From Demequina soli (lineage in GTDB: Bacteria; Actinomycetota; Actinomycetes; Actinomycetales; Demequinaceae), in assembly GCF_000971195.1 (NCBI RefSeq), contig NZ_BBLZ01000008.1, positions 184,971 to 248,970 of the forward strand: a stretch of 64,000 nt of DNA, read 5' to 3'. Shown piece by piece: positions 32,979-41,278 of this stretch. The notes under the pieces are model-generated. The model searched no databases, was not told the DNA's origin, and saw nothing but the letters and a program-made list of their open reading frames with translations. A program made the position numbers and the translations under genes. Each line of letters starts with the position of its first letter. Position 1 is the stretch's first letter.

Positions 32979-33771
32979 GCCAGTCCAGCCCGCCGCGCGT
33001 ACGTGCCTCCAGGGGAGGTCGCAGGTACATCCACCTCTCGAACGCGGTGTGACGACGCTGACCGAGGGTAGCGGTGCGGATGTCGCTCACCCGGACGCCC
33101 GCCAGCAGGAGTGCCACGGCCCGATCCACGTTCTCGGGGGCGCCGCTTCGCGAGGGGCTGTGAAGAAGATCGAGCGCGGTCTGGACCCGGGTCGCGACGC
33201 GCGGCTCGCACAGCTCGCCACGCATCGTCTCCAGGACCGGGCCACCGGGGCCACGCGGCATCGCGCCCGGCAACCACGTGCGGGCCAGCCCTTTGCGCTC
33301 GGCCCGCTGGTGGAACACGATCGTGATGCCGACGGGCGCCAGGCGCAGCGGTGCGACCTGGCGCGGGACCGTCACGTGCACCGCGCCGGCGGGGAGCGGT
33401 GCGGCTCCGTGGAGCGCGGCGGCGGACATCGCCGACACGTAGGGCACGATGCGACCGAAGCGCATCGCGGCCACGAGCCACGCGGCCTCGACCGGGTGGG
33501 GGCGCCAGTCGCTCGCCGCTCCGTCCGGCACGGCGAGATGCAGCCCACGGCCGATCGTCAGCACCCGGCCCTCCGCGCGCGCACGGCGCAGCCACGCCTG
33601 CGGCCATCGCACCCACCGCGCAAGCTCGGGTGTCCCGAACAGGGGGAAAGCCGCGGGCGCCGGCGTGCCAGCCGGTCGCCCGATCAGCCGTTCCCACGCA
33701 TGAGCGCGCGCGAGCCTCACCGACACCGGCTCGGGCTCCACCCCGATCATCGGCCACGCCGGATTCACCAT
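32968..33771 (-). CDS. AbiEi-like antitoxin-family protein without a partner
   Basis: A 267-residue protein resembling type IV AbiEi antitoxins. An N-terminal winged-helix-like part (WLRRARAEGRVLTIGRGLHLAV) is followed by the AbiEi C-terminal phrases VPYVSAMSAAALHGAAPLPAGAVHVTVPRQ and VATRVQTALDLLHSP. In AbiE systems this protein represses its operon and opposes the nucleotidyltransferase toxin AbiEii, but no such gene is adjacent on either side. GGAGG at 7-nt spacing favours the ATG at 33771 over one at 33777. The region upstream is less GC-rich than the window average. It could be a stand-alone regulator or a relic of transfer. Confidence 0.72.
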   Translation of the reverse strand: MVNPAWPMIGVEPEPVSVRLARAHAWERLIGRPAGTPAPAAFPLFGTPELARWVRWPQAWLRRARAEGRVLTIGRGLHLAVPDGAASDWRPHPVEAAWLVAAMRFGRIVPYVSAMSAAALHGAAPLPAGAVHVTVPRQVAPLRLAPVGITIVFHQRAERKGLARTWLPGAMPRGPGGPVLETMRGELCEPRVATRVQTALDLLHSPSRSGAPENVDRAVALLLAGVRVSDIRTATLGQRRHTAFERWMYLRPPLEARTRGGLDWLRG

Positions 33772-34189
33772 CGCCATCCCTCCACGCCTCGACCGAGGCG
33801 GGGACTCCACCGCGATCCGCCGTGGATGGCTCCCCGTCACTCTCCGATTTCACGTGATTGCGAACGCCCGGAGGGCGTTCTCCACAGGCGAGGGCGGTCC
33901 GGGCGTCCTTGTGATGAGCCACGAGGGACCTGGGGACATCGGCCCTAGGCGACAGAAGTGCGCACCGTGCGCTGGCATCGTTCCTACTAGAGTGCGAACT
34001 ACCCCGCCTCGGCCCGAAGGCCGGGAGCCTCCTCGAGCCAAGCGCTCGGGGCGCGGGCGAGCCGTGGCCACCCGGTCGTCGCGTGGGGGACGTTCGCAAG
34101 CCCGTGAAATCGGCGAGCGGCGTGGCGCACACCATGGCGTGTGCTCCGGGGGTTGCGTGGCGCGCAGCGACGGGCGCAGGCTGGGGCGC
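33772..34189. other. 418-bp gap, lower GC, no convincing gene
   Basis: This is the longest non-coding stretch in the window. It lies between the divergent AbiEi-like and VOC genes. It contains the perfect hairpin at 33862-33880, a TCACGTGA palindrome near 33850, CTACTAG around 33985 (rare elsewhere here) and a degenerate iterated-motif form (GCATCGTTCC). The open frame across it translates into Arg/Gly-rich low complexity and is not credible. It may be a scar of insertion or deletion. Confidence 0.6.
33862..33880. terminator. perfect 8-bp-stem hairpin
   Basis: GAACGCCC and GGGCGTTC surround a GGA loop. It lies about 90 bp upstream of the AbiEi-like start, between divergent genes, so its use as a terminator or leader hairpin is unclear. 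Confidence 0.4.
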
Positions 34190-34555
34190 ATGGGTGTGCT
34201 GAGCTGGTTCGAGATCCCCGCCTCCGACCTCGCCCGCGCGACCGCGTTCTACGAGGCCGTCCTGGGTGTGGCGCTCGTGCCGGAGGACATCGGGGATGGG
34301 ATGCCCAAGTCGCTCATCCCCGACGGCGGCCGCATGGTCGGCTCCGTCGCGTTCGGAAGCGACTGGAAGCCGTCCGCCACCGGGCCGGTCCTCTACCTGG
34401 ACGGCGGCGAGGACCTCCAGGAGATGCTGGACCGCGCGGTCGCGGCCGGCGGCACGGTGGTCGAGCCCAAGCAGCCCGTCGACGCCACCTCGGGCTTCTG
34501 GGCGCGCTTCCGCGACACGGAGGGCAACATCCTCGGGGTGCTGTCGCCGCGCTGA
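34190..34555 (+). CDS. VOC (glyoxalase/bleomycin-resistance fold) protein
   Basis: A 121-residue single-domain VOC protein: MGVLSWFEIPASDLARATAFYEAVLG is the standard first beta-alpha unit, then VGSVAFGSDWKPSATGPVLYLDGGEDLQEMLDRAVAAGG and a final FRDTEGNILGVLSP strand. Members bind a metal and act as dioxygenases, isomerases or antibiotic-binding proteins; this group is usually annotated only as VOC. The start at 34190 matches the family beginning exactly, and CAGGCT lies 7 nt upstream with no ribosome site. No function follows from the neighbours. Confidence 0.88.
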   Translation: MGVLSWFEIPASDLARATAFYEAVLGVALVPEDIGDGMPKSLIPDGGRMVGSVAFGSDWKPSATGPVLYLDGGEDLQEMLDRAVAAGGTVVEPKQPVDATSGFWARFRDTEGNILGVLSPR

Positions 34556-34618
34556 CCCTGTTGCGCACAAGCGGCCTACCAGGCCACACTGGGCGCCGAG
34601 CCTTGAGGGGGGCCAGTG

Positions 34619-35032
34619 ATGAAGAGCGTGCTGAGGCGCAACGATGCCGGATTCTCGATGGTGGAGCTGCTGGTGGTGATCGCGATCATCGCGATCCTCG
34701 CGGCCGTGGCCATCCCGCTGTACCTGTCGCACTCGCACAAGGCGAACGACGCCGCCGCGCAGTCCGACGCGATGAACCTCGGCGCGATGATCCGCTTCGC
34801 GTACGACGAGAGCGACACGGCCGTGACCGTGAGCACGGACGGCACCCACTACACGATCAACGGCAAGCCCGTGCTCGGGATGTCGCCCGGGGTCGAGCTC
34901 GTGACGTGGAAGGGTGGCGCGATCGACAACTGGTGCGTGCAGCTCAAGCACCCGAACGGCGACAAGGCGGTCGACCCGGGCGTGCGCTTCGACGCGAAGA
35001 ACGGCTACGTGGAGAACGCCGCCTGCCCGTGA
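34619..35032 (+). CDS. type IV pilin-like protein, orphan
   Basis: A 137-residue prepilin. After MKSVLRRNDAG the processing site is Gly11|Phe12, followed by FSMVELLVVIAIIAILAAVA, with Glu at +5 of the mature protein, as in type IV pilins and pseudopilins. The globular part is short and has two cysteines near the end (NWCVQL and NAACP) that could form the D-region disulfide. GAGGGGGG lies upstream of the start. No prepilin peptidase, ATPase or platform gene is nearby, so the machinery must be elsewhere. It may serve a surface fibre or DNA uptake. Confidence 0.88.
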   Translation: MKSVLRRNDAGFSMVELLVVIAIIAILAAVAIPLYLSHSHKANDAAAQSDAMNLGAMIRFAYDESDTAVTVSTDGTHYTINGKPVLGMSPGVELVTWKGGAIDNWCVQLKHPNGDKAVDPGVRFDAKNGYVENAACP

Positions 35033-35040
35033 GACGCATT

Positions 35041-35077
35041 CCGCCGGCCCGGCCCCACGAGGGGACCGGGCCGGCGG
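35041..35077. terminator. bidirectional hairpin between pilin and metE
   Basis: CCGCCGGCCCGG (35041-35052) and CCGGGCCGGCGG (35066-35077) pair over 12 bp, and an inner CCCC/GGGG adds four more pairs with one bulged base. It lies between convergent genes. Confidence 0.75.
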
Positions 35078-35086
35078 GCGGGGGCG

Positions 35087-37411
35087 TTACGCGCGGACCG
35101 CGCGCGTGGCCGCCATCATGTGCTCGAGCGACGCGGTGGTCTCCGCGTACGCGCGGGTCTTGAGGCCGCAGTCGGGGTTGACCCAGAGCTGGCGCCCCGG
35201 GATCGACGCCTTGGCGAGCGACAGGAGCTCGGTGATCTCCTCGGTCGACGGCACGCGCGGCGAGTGGATGTCCCACACGCCCGGGCCGATCTGGCGCTCG
35301 TAGCCGTGGCCCTTGATCGCGGGCAGCACCTCCATGCGGGAGCGCGCCGCCTCGATCGAGGTGACGTCGGCGTTGAGGCCGTCGATCGCGTCGATGATCT
35401 CGCCGAACTCGGAGTAGCACAGGTGGGTGTGGACCTGCGTGTCGTCGAGCGCGCCCGCGGTCGCGAGGCGGAACGAGTTCACCGACCACTCGAGGTAGGC
35501 GGGCTGGTCGCGCTTCTTCAGCGGCAGCAGCTCGCGCAGCGCGGGCTCGTCGACCTGGATGATGCCGATGCCGGCCGCCTCGAGGTCGCGGACCTCGTCG
35601 CGGAGCGCGAGCGCCACCTGGTTGGCGGTCACCCCGAGCGGCTGGTCGTCGCGCACGAACGACCACGCGAGGATGGTCACCGGGCCCGTGAGCATGCCCT
35701 TCATCGGCTTCTCGGTGAGCGACTGCGCGTACGCGGTCCACGCCACCGTCATGGGAGCGGGGCGCGTGACGTCGCCCCACAGGATCGACGGCCGCACGCA
35801 GCGCGAGCCGTACGACTGCACCCAGCCGTTGACGGTCACGGAGAACCCATCGAGCAGCTCCGCGAAGTACTGGACCATGTCGTTGCGCTCGGCCTCGCCG
35901 TGGACGAGCACGTCCAGGCCCAGCTCCTCCTGCAGCGTCACGACGCGCGCGATCTCGGCCTTCATGGCCTCCTCGTACGCCGCATCGTCGATCTGACCCT
36001 TGGCCCACGCGGCGCGCGCCTTGCGGATGTCCTGCGTCTGCGGGAACGAGCCGATCGTGGTGGTCGCGAGCTCGGGCAGGCCGAAGCGGGCGTCCTGCGC
36101 GGCGGCGCGCACGGAGTACGCGGTGCGGTCGAGGTCCGCCGCGGTGACGGCGGCGAGCGCCTCGCGGACCTCGGCCTTGTTGGTGCCCGGGTGCGCCTTG
36201 CGCGAGGCGAGGGCGGCGCGGGTCGCGGCCAGCGCATCGGCCACCGCCTCCTCGCCCTGCGTGCGGGCCGTCGCGAGCGTGACGACCTCGCCGACCTTCT
36301 CGTCGGCGAACGCGAGCCAGTTGAGCAGCTCGGCGCCCAGGTGCTCCTCGCCCGCGAGGGTGTGGGGCACGTGGAGCAGCGACGTCGAGGTCGACACGGC
36401 GACGGTCGCGCCGAGCGCCTCGATCTCGGCCGCCTTGCGCAGCGCGGCGTCGAGGTCGGTGCGCCAGATGTTGTGGCCGTCGACCACTCCGGCGACCACG
36501 GTCACGCCCGACAGGTCGGCGCCGGAGGGCACGGTGCCGCGGACCAGGTCGACGCCGATCGCCTCGACGCCCGAGCCCGTGAGCACGGGGAGCGCGTCGT
36601 CGAGCGAGTTGTAGGGCGCGGCGACGAACAGCTGCGGGCGGTTCGCGAGCGCGGCGAGCGAGCCGTAGACCTTGGCGGCGTTGGCGAGGACCTCGTCGCG
36701 GGGGGCGTCGATGTCGGCGACCAGGATCGGCTCGTCGATCTGGACCCACGGCGCGCCCGCGGCAGCGAAGGCCTCGAGCAGGTTGCCGTAGACCTCGAGG
36801 ACGTCCTCGAGGCGGTCGATGGGGCGGAAGCCCTCGGGCGCCTCGTCGCTCGGCTTGGACAGGTACAGGAACGTCAGCGGGCCCGTGATGACGGGGCGGG
36901 TGACGAAGCCGGCCTCCTTGGCCTCGACGAACTGGTCCACCCAGCGCGTGCTCGACAGCGCGAAGTGCGTCTCGGGGCCGATCTCGGGGACCAGGTAGTG
37001 GTAGTTCGAGTCGAACCACTTGGTCATCTCGAGCGGCGCCTTGTCGCCGACGCCGCGGGCGATCGTCGAGTAGCCGGCGAGGTCCACGGCGCCGTCGGCG
37101 TCGCGGAGGCCGGCGAAGCGCGTCGGGACGGCGCCGAGGGTGACGGCCGCGTCGAGGACGTGGTCGTAGAACGAGAAGTTGCTCGGGATCGAGGCGTCGT
37201 CCGCGCCGAGGCCGAGCTCGGCGAGCCGGGCGACGGTGGCGAGGCGGAGCTCCTTCGCGGCGGCCTCGAGCTCGGAGGCGCTCGTCGCGCCCTTCCAGAA
37301 CGACTCGAGCGCCTTCTTCAGCTCACGCATTCGGCCGATGCGCGGGTAACCCAGGATGGTGCCACCGGGGAAGGCGTGCGCAGGGACGGAGACAGTGTTC
37401 TGCTCAGACAT
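35087..37411 (-). CDS. metE: cobalamin-independent methionine synthase
   Basis: A 774-residue cytosolic enzyme that transfers the methyl group of methyl-tetrahydrofolate (polyglutamate) to homocysteine. The N-terminal half begins [20 protein letters not shown]. The C-terminal half carries the zinc site: [13 protein letters not shown] supplies His and Cys, VTSIEAARS follows, and [13 protein letters not shown] supplies the second Cys. Length is normal. ATG at 37411 follows CATGAGGAATC, a fair ribosome site. The substrate comes from MetF, encoded 1.2 kb upstream on the same strand. I saw no cobalamin riboswitch in the 161-bp leader gap. Confidence 0.97.
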   Translation of the reverse strand: MSEQNTVSVPAHAFPGGTILGYPRIGRMRELKKALESFWKGATSASELEAAAKELRLATVARLAELGLGADDASIPSNFSFYDHVLDAAVTLGAVPTRFAGLRDADGAVDLAGYSTIARGVGDKAPLEMTKWFDSNYHYLVPEIGPETHFALSSTRWVDQFVEAKEAGFVTRPVITGPLTFLYLSKPSDEAPEGFRPIDRLEDVLEVYGNLLEAFAAAGAPWVQIDEPILVADIDAPRDEVLANAAKVYGSLAALANRPQLFVAAPYNSLDDALPVLTGSGVEAIGVDLVRGTVPSGADLSGVTVVAGVVDGHNIWRTDLDAALRKAAEIEALGATVAVSTSTSLLHVPHTLAGEEHLGAELLNWLAFADEKVGEVVTLATARTQGEEAVADALAATRAALASRKAHPGTNKAEVREALAAVTAADLDRTAYSVRAAAQDARFGLPELATTTIGSFPQTQDIRKARAAWAKGQIDDAAYEEAMKAEIARVVTLQEELGLDVLVHGEAERNDMVQYFAELLDGFSVTVNGWVQSYGSRCVRPSILWGDVTRPAPMTVAWTAYAQSLTEKPMKGMLTGPVTILAWSFVRDDQPLGVTANQVALALRDEVRDLEAAGIGIIQVDEPALRELLPLKKRDQPAYLEWSVNSFRLATAGALDDTQVHTHLCYSEFGEIIDAIDGLNADVTSIEAARSRMEVLPAIKGHGYERQIGPGVWDIHSPRVPSTEEITELLSLAKASIPGRQLWVNPDCGLKTRAYAETTASLEHMMAATRAVRA

Positions 37412-37525
37412 GATTCCTCATGGAGGTTGTTGCGCGGCGGGCTCGCCATTGCGCTTGGTCGATGCGGATCGCACCGAGTTGCGCAGACAGAGTATCCGGA
37501 GAGCGGACCTTTCGCCAGAGGTCAA

Positions 37526-37540
37526 GTCCATTTTCTGGAC
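37526..37540 (-). promoter_or_regulatory. dyad upstream of metE, possible operator
   Basis: GTCCA-N5-TGGAC lies about 115-130 bp before the metE ATG in an AT-richer stretch that also contains TTGACC. It could bind a methionine or one-carbon regulator; no specific factor can be named. Confidence 0.35.
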
Positions 37541-37572
37541 AAGTCGTCCCAGTCCGTGGACGCCGGGGGCGG

Positions 37573-38055
37573 CTACGCGTCGCGCATCTCGACGACCGCG
37601 ATGACCGCCCCGGTCCGGCTGACGCGCTCCCCGTGCCCGCAGATCTCCATGCCGAGCCCCTGGTAGAGGGCGATGTTCCCCTCCTCCGCCGCACGCACGG
37701 TGCAGGTGAGGCCCGCGAGGCCCGCGGCGCGCGCATCGTCCCGCAGCGCGCGCACGAGGGCGCCGGCGAGGCCCCTGCCGCGCAGCCCCGGCTCGACCCC
37801 GAGGCGCCCGAAGTACCGCAGCCCCGCGTCGGTGGGCTGATGCTTCGCGACGGCCACGACGGCCCCGTCGACGCGCACGACGGCGAGCCGGATCCCCTGG
37901 GCCAGCTCCGCGCGGAGCGTCTCAGGCGTCTCGAGCATCACGCCCGCGGTCTCGCCCTTCGCGGTGTACTCGTCGAAGGCACGGTGCATGACGGCCATCG
38001 CCTCGTCGGCGACCTCCGGCCCCGCGTCGAGTTCGATCGCGAGGGTGTCGGTCAC
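37573..38055 (-). CDS. GNAT family acetyltransferase
   Basis: A 160-residue single-domain acetyltransferase. The central part reads VAVAKHQPTDAGLRYFGRLGVEPGLRGRGLAGALVRALRDDA, with the acetyl-CoA loop RGRGLA, and the C-terminal part has NIALYQGLGMEICGHGERVSRTG, the usual final strands. The substrate is unknown. It starts with GTG at 38055, which overlaps the OsmC stop as GTGA, so the two are translated together. metE follows 161 bp downstream, behind its own promoter-like gap. Confidence 0.85.
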   Translation of the reverse strand: MTDTLAIELDAGPEVADEAMAVMHRAFDEYTAKGETAGVMLETPETLRAELAQGIRLAVVRVDGAVVAVAKHQPTDAGLRYFGRLGVEPGLRGRGLAGALVRALRDDARAAGLAGLTCTVRAAEEGNIALYQGLGMEICGHGERVSRTGAVIAVVEMRDA

Positions 38056-38495
38056 GCCGTGACGGCGTCGGCGCCGGCCTCGACGAGGGCGACGGGGACG
38101 CCGGCCTCGACGGTGCGCGACACGGTGCAGGACCTCTCGTGCGAGGAGCGCAGCGCGGCGGCGATGCGCTTGCGGGCGGCGTCGCCCTCGGCGCCCTCGG
38201 GGAACGCGAGGTCGAACAGGACCTGGATGTTCTCGAGGATGTTCGCGCCGTCCTCGGTGACGTAGTCGGCCGAGGCGGTGACGTCGAAGCGCTCGGGCTC
38301 GGAGCGGCGCGACGTCATGACGTCGACGTCGATCGACGAGCAGCCGGCGATCGCCGCGAGCAGGAGCTCGACGGGGCTGAGCAGCCCCTCGCCGCGGCCG
38401 AAGCGCAGCTGGTCGCCCTTGGCGTTGGTGGCGATGTAGACGCCCTCCGACTCACGGCCGAGGGTCACGGTGCGGGACGAGATCTCACGGGTCAT
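38052..38495 (-). CDS. OsmC/Ohr-type peroxidase-fold protein
   Basis: A 147-residue OsmC-family protein. SPVELLLAAIAGCSSIDVDVMTSRR contains the first redox Cys (in AGCSS), and RSSHERSCTVSRTVEAG contains the second Cys (in SCTV), both at family positions. Members reduce organic hydroperoxides with dihydrolipoyl or similar thiols, though many subfamilies are uncharacterised. The ATG at 38495 lies 87 bp after the metF stop. It is coupled to the downstream acetyltransferase by GTGA. A leading role in thiol-peroxide defence is plausible from the two cysteines. Confidence 0.85.
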   Translation of the reverse strand: MTREISSRTVTLGRESEGVYIATNAKGDQLRFGRGEGLLSPVELLLAAIAGCSSIDVDVMTSRRSEPERFDVTASADYVTEDGANILENIQVLFDLAFPEGAEGDAARKRIAAALRSSHERSCTVSRTVEAGVPVALVEAGADAVTA

Positions 38496-38582
38496 GCGTC
38501 GATGGTCGCACGTCCGCGGGGGCACCCGGTCATGCAGACCGGCCCGGCGGGCGCGACGGGCGCGGGACGATGCGGCGCGGCC

Positions 38583-39479
38583 TCAGTCGCGCACGAGCCG
38601 CATCGCGTCGACCAGCTCGAGCGCCGCGCGGTGCTGGTTGAACGTGATGACGTGGATGCCGGGCGCGCCCGCGTCGAGGAGCGCACGCGACAGGCGCGCG
38701 GCGTGGCGCACGCCGGCGGCACGCGCCGCGTCGGCGTCGCCGGCGCGCTCGGCGGCCTCGAGCTCGGCGAACAGGTCGTCGGGCGTGCGCACCCCGGTGA
38801 GCTCCTCGGCGCGCACGGCGCGGCGCACGCTCACGAGCGGCATGACCTCGGGGATGACGGGGATGGTCACGCCCTGCGCGGCGGCGTCCGCCACGAGCGC
38901 GACGTACTGGTCGACGCCGTAGAACACCTGGGTGATCGCGAAGTCGGCGCCCGCGTCGCGCTTGGCGCGCAGCACGTCGATGCCGGTCTGGCGGAACCGC
39001 TCGATCGCGTGCTGCGCCGGGAAGGCCGTGACCGCGACGCTGAGGTCGCCGACGCCGTGGGCGTGGGCGACCTGGCGCAGCAGCGTGACGAGCTCGGACG
39101 CGTAGAGCAGGCCGTCGGGGTGCGGGCGCCAGTCGGTCTGGCCCTGCGGCGGGTCGCCGCGCAGCGCGAGGAAGTCGCGCACGCCGTCGGCGAGGTACGC
39201 CTCGATGACCTCGATGAGCTCGGCGCGCGACTGGTCGACGCACGTGAGGTGCGCGAGCGGCGGGATGGTGTGCTGCACCGCGAGCCGGTGGACCACGCCC
39301 CGCGACGTGCCGCGCGTGGTGCCCGAGGCGCCGTACGTGATCGACATGAAGTCCGGGCCGGTGGCCGCGAGGCGGTCCATCGTCTCCTGGAGGGTCGACT
39401 CGGCGGCGGGGGTGCGCGGCGGGAACAGCTCGTACGACAGGGTCGGACGGCCGGCGGCGAGGAGGTCACGGATGGTCAT
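38583..39479 (-). CDS. metF: 5,10-methylenetetrahydrofolate reductase
   Basis: A 298-residue FAD enzyme that makes 5-methyl-tetrahydrofolate for MetE. LSYELFPPRT gives the catalytic Glu region, PDFMSITYGASGTTRG and FLALRGDPPQG are the conserved barrel strands, and GADFAITQVFYG and GIHVITFN complete the pattern. Length matches bacterial MetF. ATG at 39479 is the natural start, 132 bp from the divergent tag gene. metF and metE lie on the same strand, separated by the OsmC and GNAT genes. A perfect iterated-motif copy lies just after its stop (38565). Confidence 0.96.
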   Translation of the reverse strand: MTIRDLLAAGRPTLSYELFPPRTPAAESTLQETMDRLAATGPDFMSITYGASGTTRGTSRGVVHRLAVQHTIPPLAHLTCVDQSRAELIEVIEAYLADGVRDFLALRGDPPQGQTDWRPHPDGLLYASELVTLLRQVAHAHGVGDLSVAVTAFPAQHAIERFRQTGIDVLRAKRDAGADFAITQVFYGVDQYVALVADAAAQGVTIPVIPEVMPLVSVRRAVRAEELTGVRTPDDLFAELEAAERAGDADAARAAGVRHAARLSRALLDAGAPGIHVITFNQHRAALELVDAMRLVRD

Positions 39480-39599
39480 GGCGCGCTCACGATACCCGGC
39501 GCCGCGGCGCCCGGCCAGAGCGGATGTCCCCGACCCCCGGCGCGGACGGATCTGTCCCCAGATGCCGCAAACCGGGCCCCGGCGGTCGGACCGCGGCGT

Positions 39600-39605
39600 C
39601 AGACT
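39600..39605 (+). promoter_or_regulatory. leaderless-type -10 element (CAGACT) of tag
   Basis: CAGACT ends 6 nt before the ATG at 39612, with no ribosome site in between. Confidence 0.4.
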
Positions 39606-39611
39606 GGTCCC

Positions 39612-40181
39612 ATGATCACCGAGACGAACGACCTCGTCCGCTGCTTCGGCGCGGGCGACCCGCTGTACGAGCGCTACCACGACGAGGAGTGGGGCCTGCC
39701 GGTCCACGGCGACGCCGCGCTGCTCGAGCGGATCGTGCTGGAGGGCGCCCAGTCGGGGCTCGCGTGGATCACCATCCTGCGCAAGCGCGAGGGCTACCGG
39801 CAGGCGTTCGCGGGCTTCGAGCCCGAGGCGATCGCGGCGTTCCGGGACGCCGACGTCGAGCGGCTCATGGACGACGCGGGCATCGTGCGGAACCGCCGCA
39901 AGATCGAGTCCGCGATCGTCAACGCGCGCGCGACGGTCGCGCTGCAGGAGGCGGGCGGGAGCCTCGACGCCCTGTTCTGGTCGCACGCGCCCGAGCCACG
40001 CCCGGCCGCGCCGGCCGCGTGGTCGGAGGTGCCCACCTCGACGCCCGAGTCCGTCGCCCTCGCGAAGGACCTCAAGAAGGCCGGCTTCGTGTTCGTCGGG
40101 CCGACCACCATGTACGCGGCGATGCAGGCGTGCGGCCTGGTAGACGACCACATCGCGGGATGCGTGGCCGCGCGCGGCTAG
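39612..40181 (+). CDS. tag: DNA-3-methyladenine glycosylase I
   Basis: A 189-residue base-excision repair enzyme that removes 3-methyladenine. The N-terminus RCFGAGDPLYERYHDEEWGLPVHGD holds the first zinc ligands and the base-pocket residues of Tag. LEGAQSGLAWITILRKREGYRQAF and IVRNRRKIESAIVNA follow as in the family. KAGFVFVGPTTMYAAMQACGLVDDHIAGC carries the closing zinc ligands. It is monocistronic, appears leaderless and ends in a hairpin shared with the convergent Nudix gene. Confidence 0.95.
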   Translation: MITETNDLVRCFGAGDPLYERYHDEEWGLPVHGDAALLERIVLEGAQSGLAWITILRKREGYRQAFAGFEPEAIAAFRDADVERLMDDAGIVRNRRKIESAIVNARATVALQEAGGSLDALFWSHAPEPRPAAPAAWSEVPTSTPESVALAKDLKKAGFVFVGPTTMYAAMQACGLVDDHIAGCVAARG

Positions 40182-40219
40182 GTCGCTCGCCGGGCCTGGG
40201 CCCGCTTTGTCCACCGCTG

Positions 40220-40238
40220 TATCCACTTGGTGTGGATA
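40220..40238. terminator. bidirectional hairpin between tag and the Nudix gene
   Basis: TATCCAC (40220-40226) pairs with GTGGATA (40232-40238) around a TTGGT loop, in an unusually AT-rich pocket between convergent genes. GGATATATCC overlaps its right arm. Confidence 0.65.
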
Positions 40239-40277
40239 TATCCGGTTCGGCGCGTGATGGTGTCGGCAGGCGCGATC

Positions 40278-40790
40278 TCAGCAGTACGCCCGGCGATGAC
40301 GCTCGATGGCGTCATCGAGCAACGCCTCGACGATGCGCTTGTCGGCGGGCAGCCACGGCACGTCGCGCCAGCCACCGGGTTCGAGCCACCGGAGCTCGTC
40401 GTGGTCCTCGAGGGGTCGCGGCTCGACCTCGGCGCCGTCGGCACCGGGCAGGATCCGCGCCCACCACACGCGCATGACGAGCCGCTCGAGGTCGGCGTCG
40501 CCGGGGCGCAGCATCCACACGGGGGCGTCGCCGCACGCGTCCTCGACGCCGTGGCCGTCGTCGGGGCCGAGCACCTCGTCGCCGATCTCGACCTCGACAC
40601 CGAGCTCCTCCCGGAGCTCCCGGCGCAGGGCCGCCTCGGCGGTCTCGCCGCGCTCGACCTTGCCGCCAGCGAACTCCCACAGGCCCGCGAGCGCCGACGG
40701 CGCGCTGCGCCGGGCCGCGAGCAGGCGGCGCGGCGCGTCGAGCGAGTCGGTGATCGCCGCGGCGACCACGAGGCGCGTGTTGACGGGCAT
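40278..40790 (-). CDS. Nudix hydrolase, MutT-like
   Basis: A 170-residue nucleotide pyrophosphohydrolase. The Nudix box GKVERGETAEAALRRELREELGV is complete (GX5EX7REUXEEXGU), and it begins VNTRLVVAAAITDSLDAPRRLLAARRSAPSALAGLWEFAGG, as in MutT-type 8-oxo-dGTPases. The C-terminal DHDELRWLEPGGWRDVPWLPADK is also usual. It could cleanse oxidised nucleotides, though Nudix specificities vary. ATG at 40790 lies 14 bp after the gcvH stop, so it may be the last gene of the gcvT-gcvH unit. Confidence 0.88.
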   Translation of the reverse strand: MPVNTRLVVAAAITDSLDAPRRLLAARRSAPSALAGLWEFAGGKVERGETAEAALRRELREELGVEVEIGDEVLGPDDGHGVEDACGDAPVWMLRPGDADLERLVMRVWWARILPGADGAEVEPRPLEDHDELRWLEPGGWRDVPWLPADKRIVEALLDDAIERHRRAYC

Positions 40791-40804
40791 GGCGGGGACG
40801 ACGC

Positions 40805-41188
40805 TCAGGCGATCGTCGCGGCGTAGGCCTCGGCGTCGAGCAGGTCCGTCGCGGTCTCGGAGACCTCGACCTTGAAGATCCACCCGTCGCCGTAGGCGTC
40901 GGAGTTGAGGGTCTCGGGGGCGCCCTCGAGCGCCTCGTTGACCGCGGTGACGGTGCCGGACACGGGCGAGTACAGCTCGCTCACGGCCTTGGTCGACTCG
41001 AGCTCGCCGCAGACCTCGCCGGCGATGACGGTGTCGCCGACGCGCGGGGCCTCGACGTACACGATGTCGCCGAGCGCCGCCGCGGCGTGCTCGGTGATGC
41101 CCACGGTGACCTCGGCGCCCGCGTCGGGCTCCCCGGAGACCCACTCGTGCTCGGCCGAGTAGGCCAGCTCCTCGGGAACGTTCGACAT
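40805..41188 (-). CDS. gcvH: glycine cleavage system H protein
   Basis: A 127-residue lipoyl carrier that shuttles the aminomethyl arm among the P, T and L proteins. The lipoylation site is Lys67 in [18 protein letters not shown], and [14 protein letters not shown] and [11 protein letters not shown] flank it as in the family. ATG at 41188 follows GAGAGGGG. gcvT is 90 bp upstream on the same strand, behind a small hairpin. gcvP is 16.6 kb away, and no L protein gene (dihydrolipoyl dehydrogenase) is in the window. Confidence 0.96.
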   Translation of the reverse strand: MSNVPEELAYSAEHEWVSGEPDAGAEVTVGITEHAAAALGDIVYVEAPRVGDTVIAGEVCGELESTKAVSELYSPVSGTVTAVNEALEGAPETLNSDAYGDGWIFKVEVSETATDLLDAEAYAATIA

Positions 41189-41250
41189 GGAATACCCCTC
41201 TCGGGACGGAACGGACAGCGACTGCGGGGTGCCGGCGGGCCGGCCTGGGA

Positions 41251-41268
41251 CGAGCCTACGGGGGCTCG
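41251..41268 (-). terminator. small hairpin between gcvT and gcvH
   Basis: CGAGCC and GGCTCG pair over 6 bp around a 6-nt loop. It is weak, so some read-through into gcvH is likely. Confidence 0.35.
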
Positions 41269-41278
41269 CCTCTCGAGC

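Noticed and set aside
33854..34189. N-terminal extension of the VOC protein by 112 residues
   Set aside because: The extension is Arg-rich without family similarity, and the VOC fold begins exactly at the ATG at 34190 with a -10-like box before it.
37412..37572. Cobalamin riboswitch upstream of metE
   Set aside because: The gap is too short and I could not find the B12-box-like conserved segments.
41189..41278. Glycine riboswitch in front of gcvH or gcvT
   Set aside because: The gcvT message appears leaderless, and the 90 bp before gcvH is too short and lacks recognisable tandem aptamer features.
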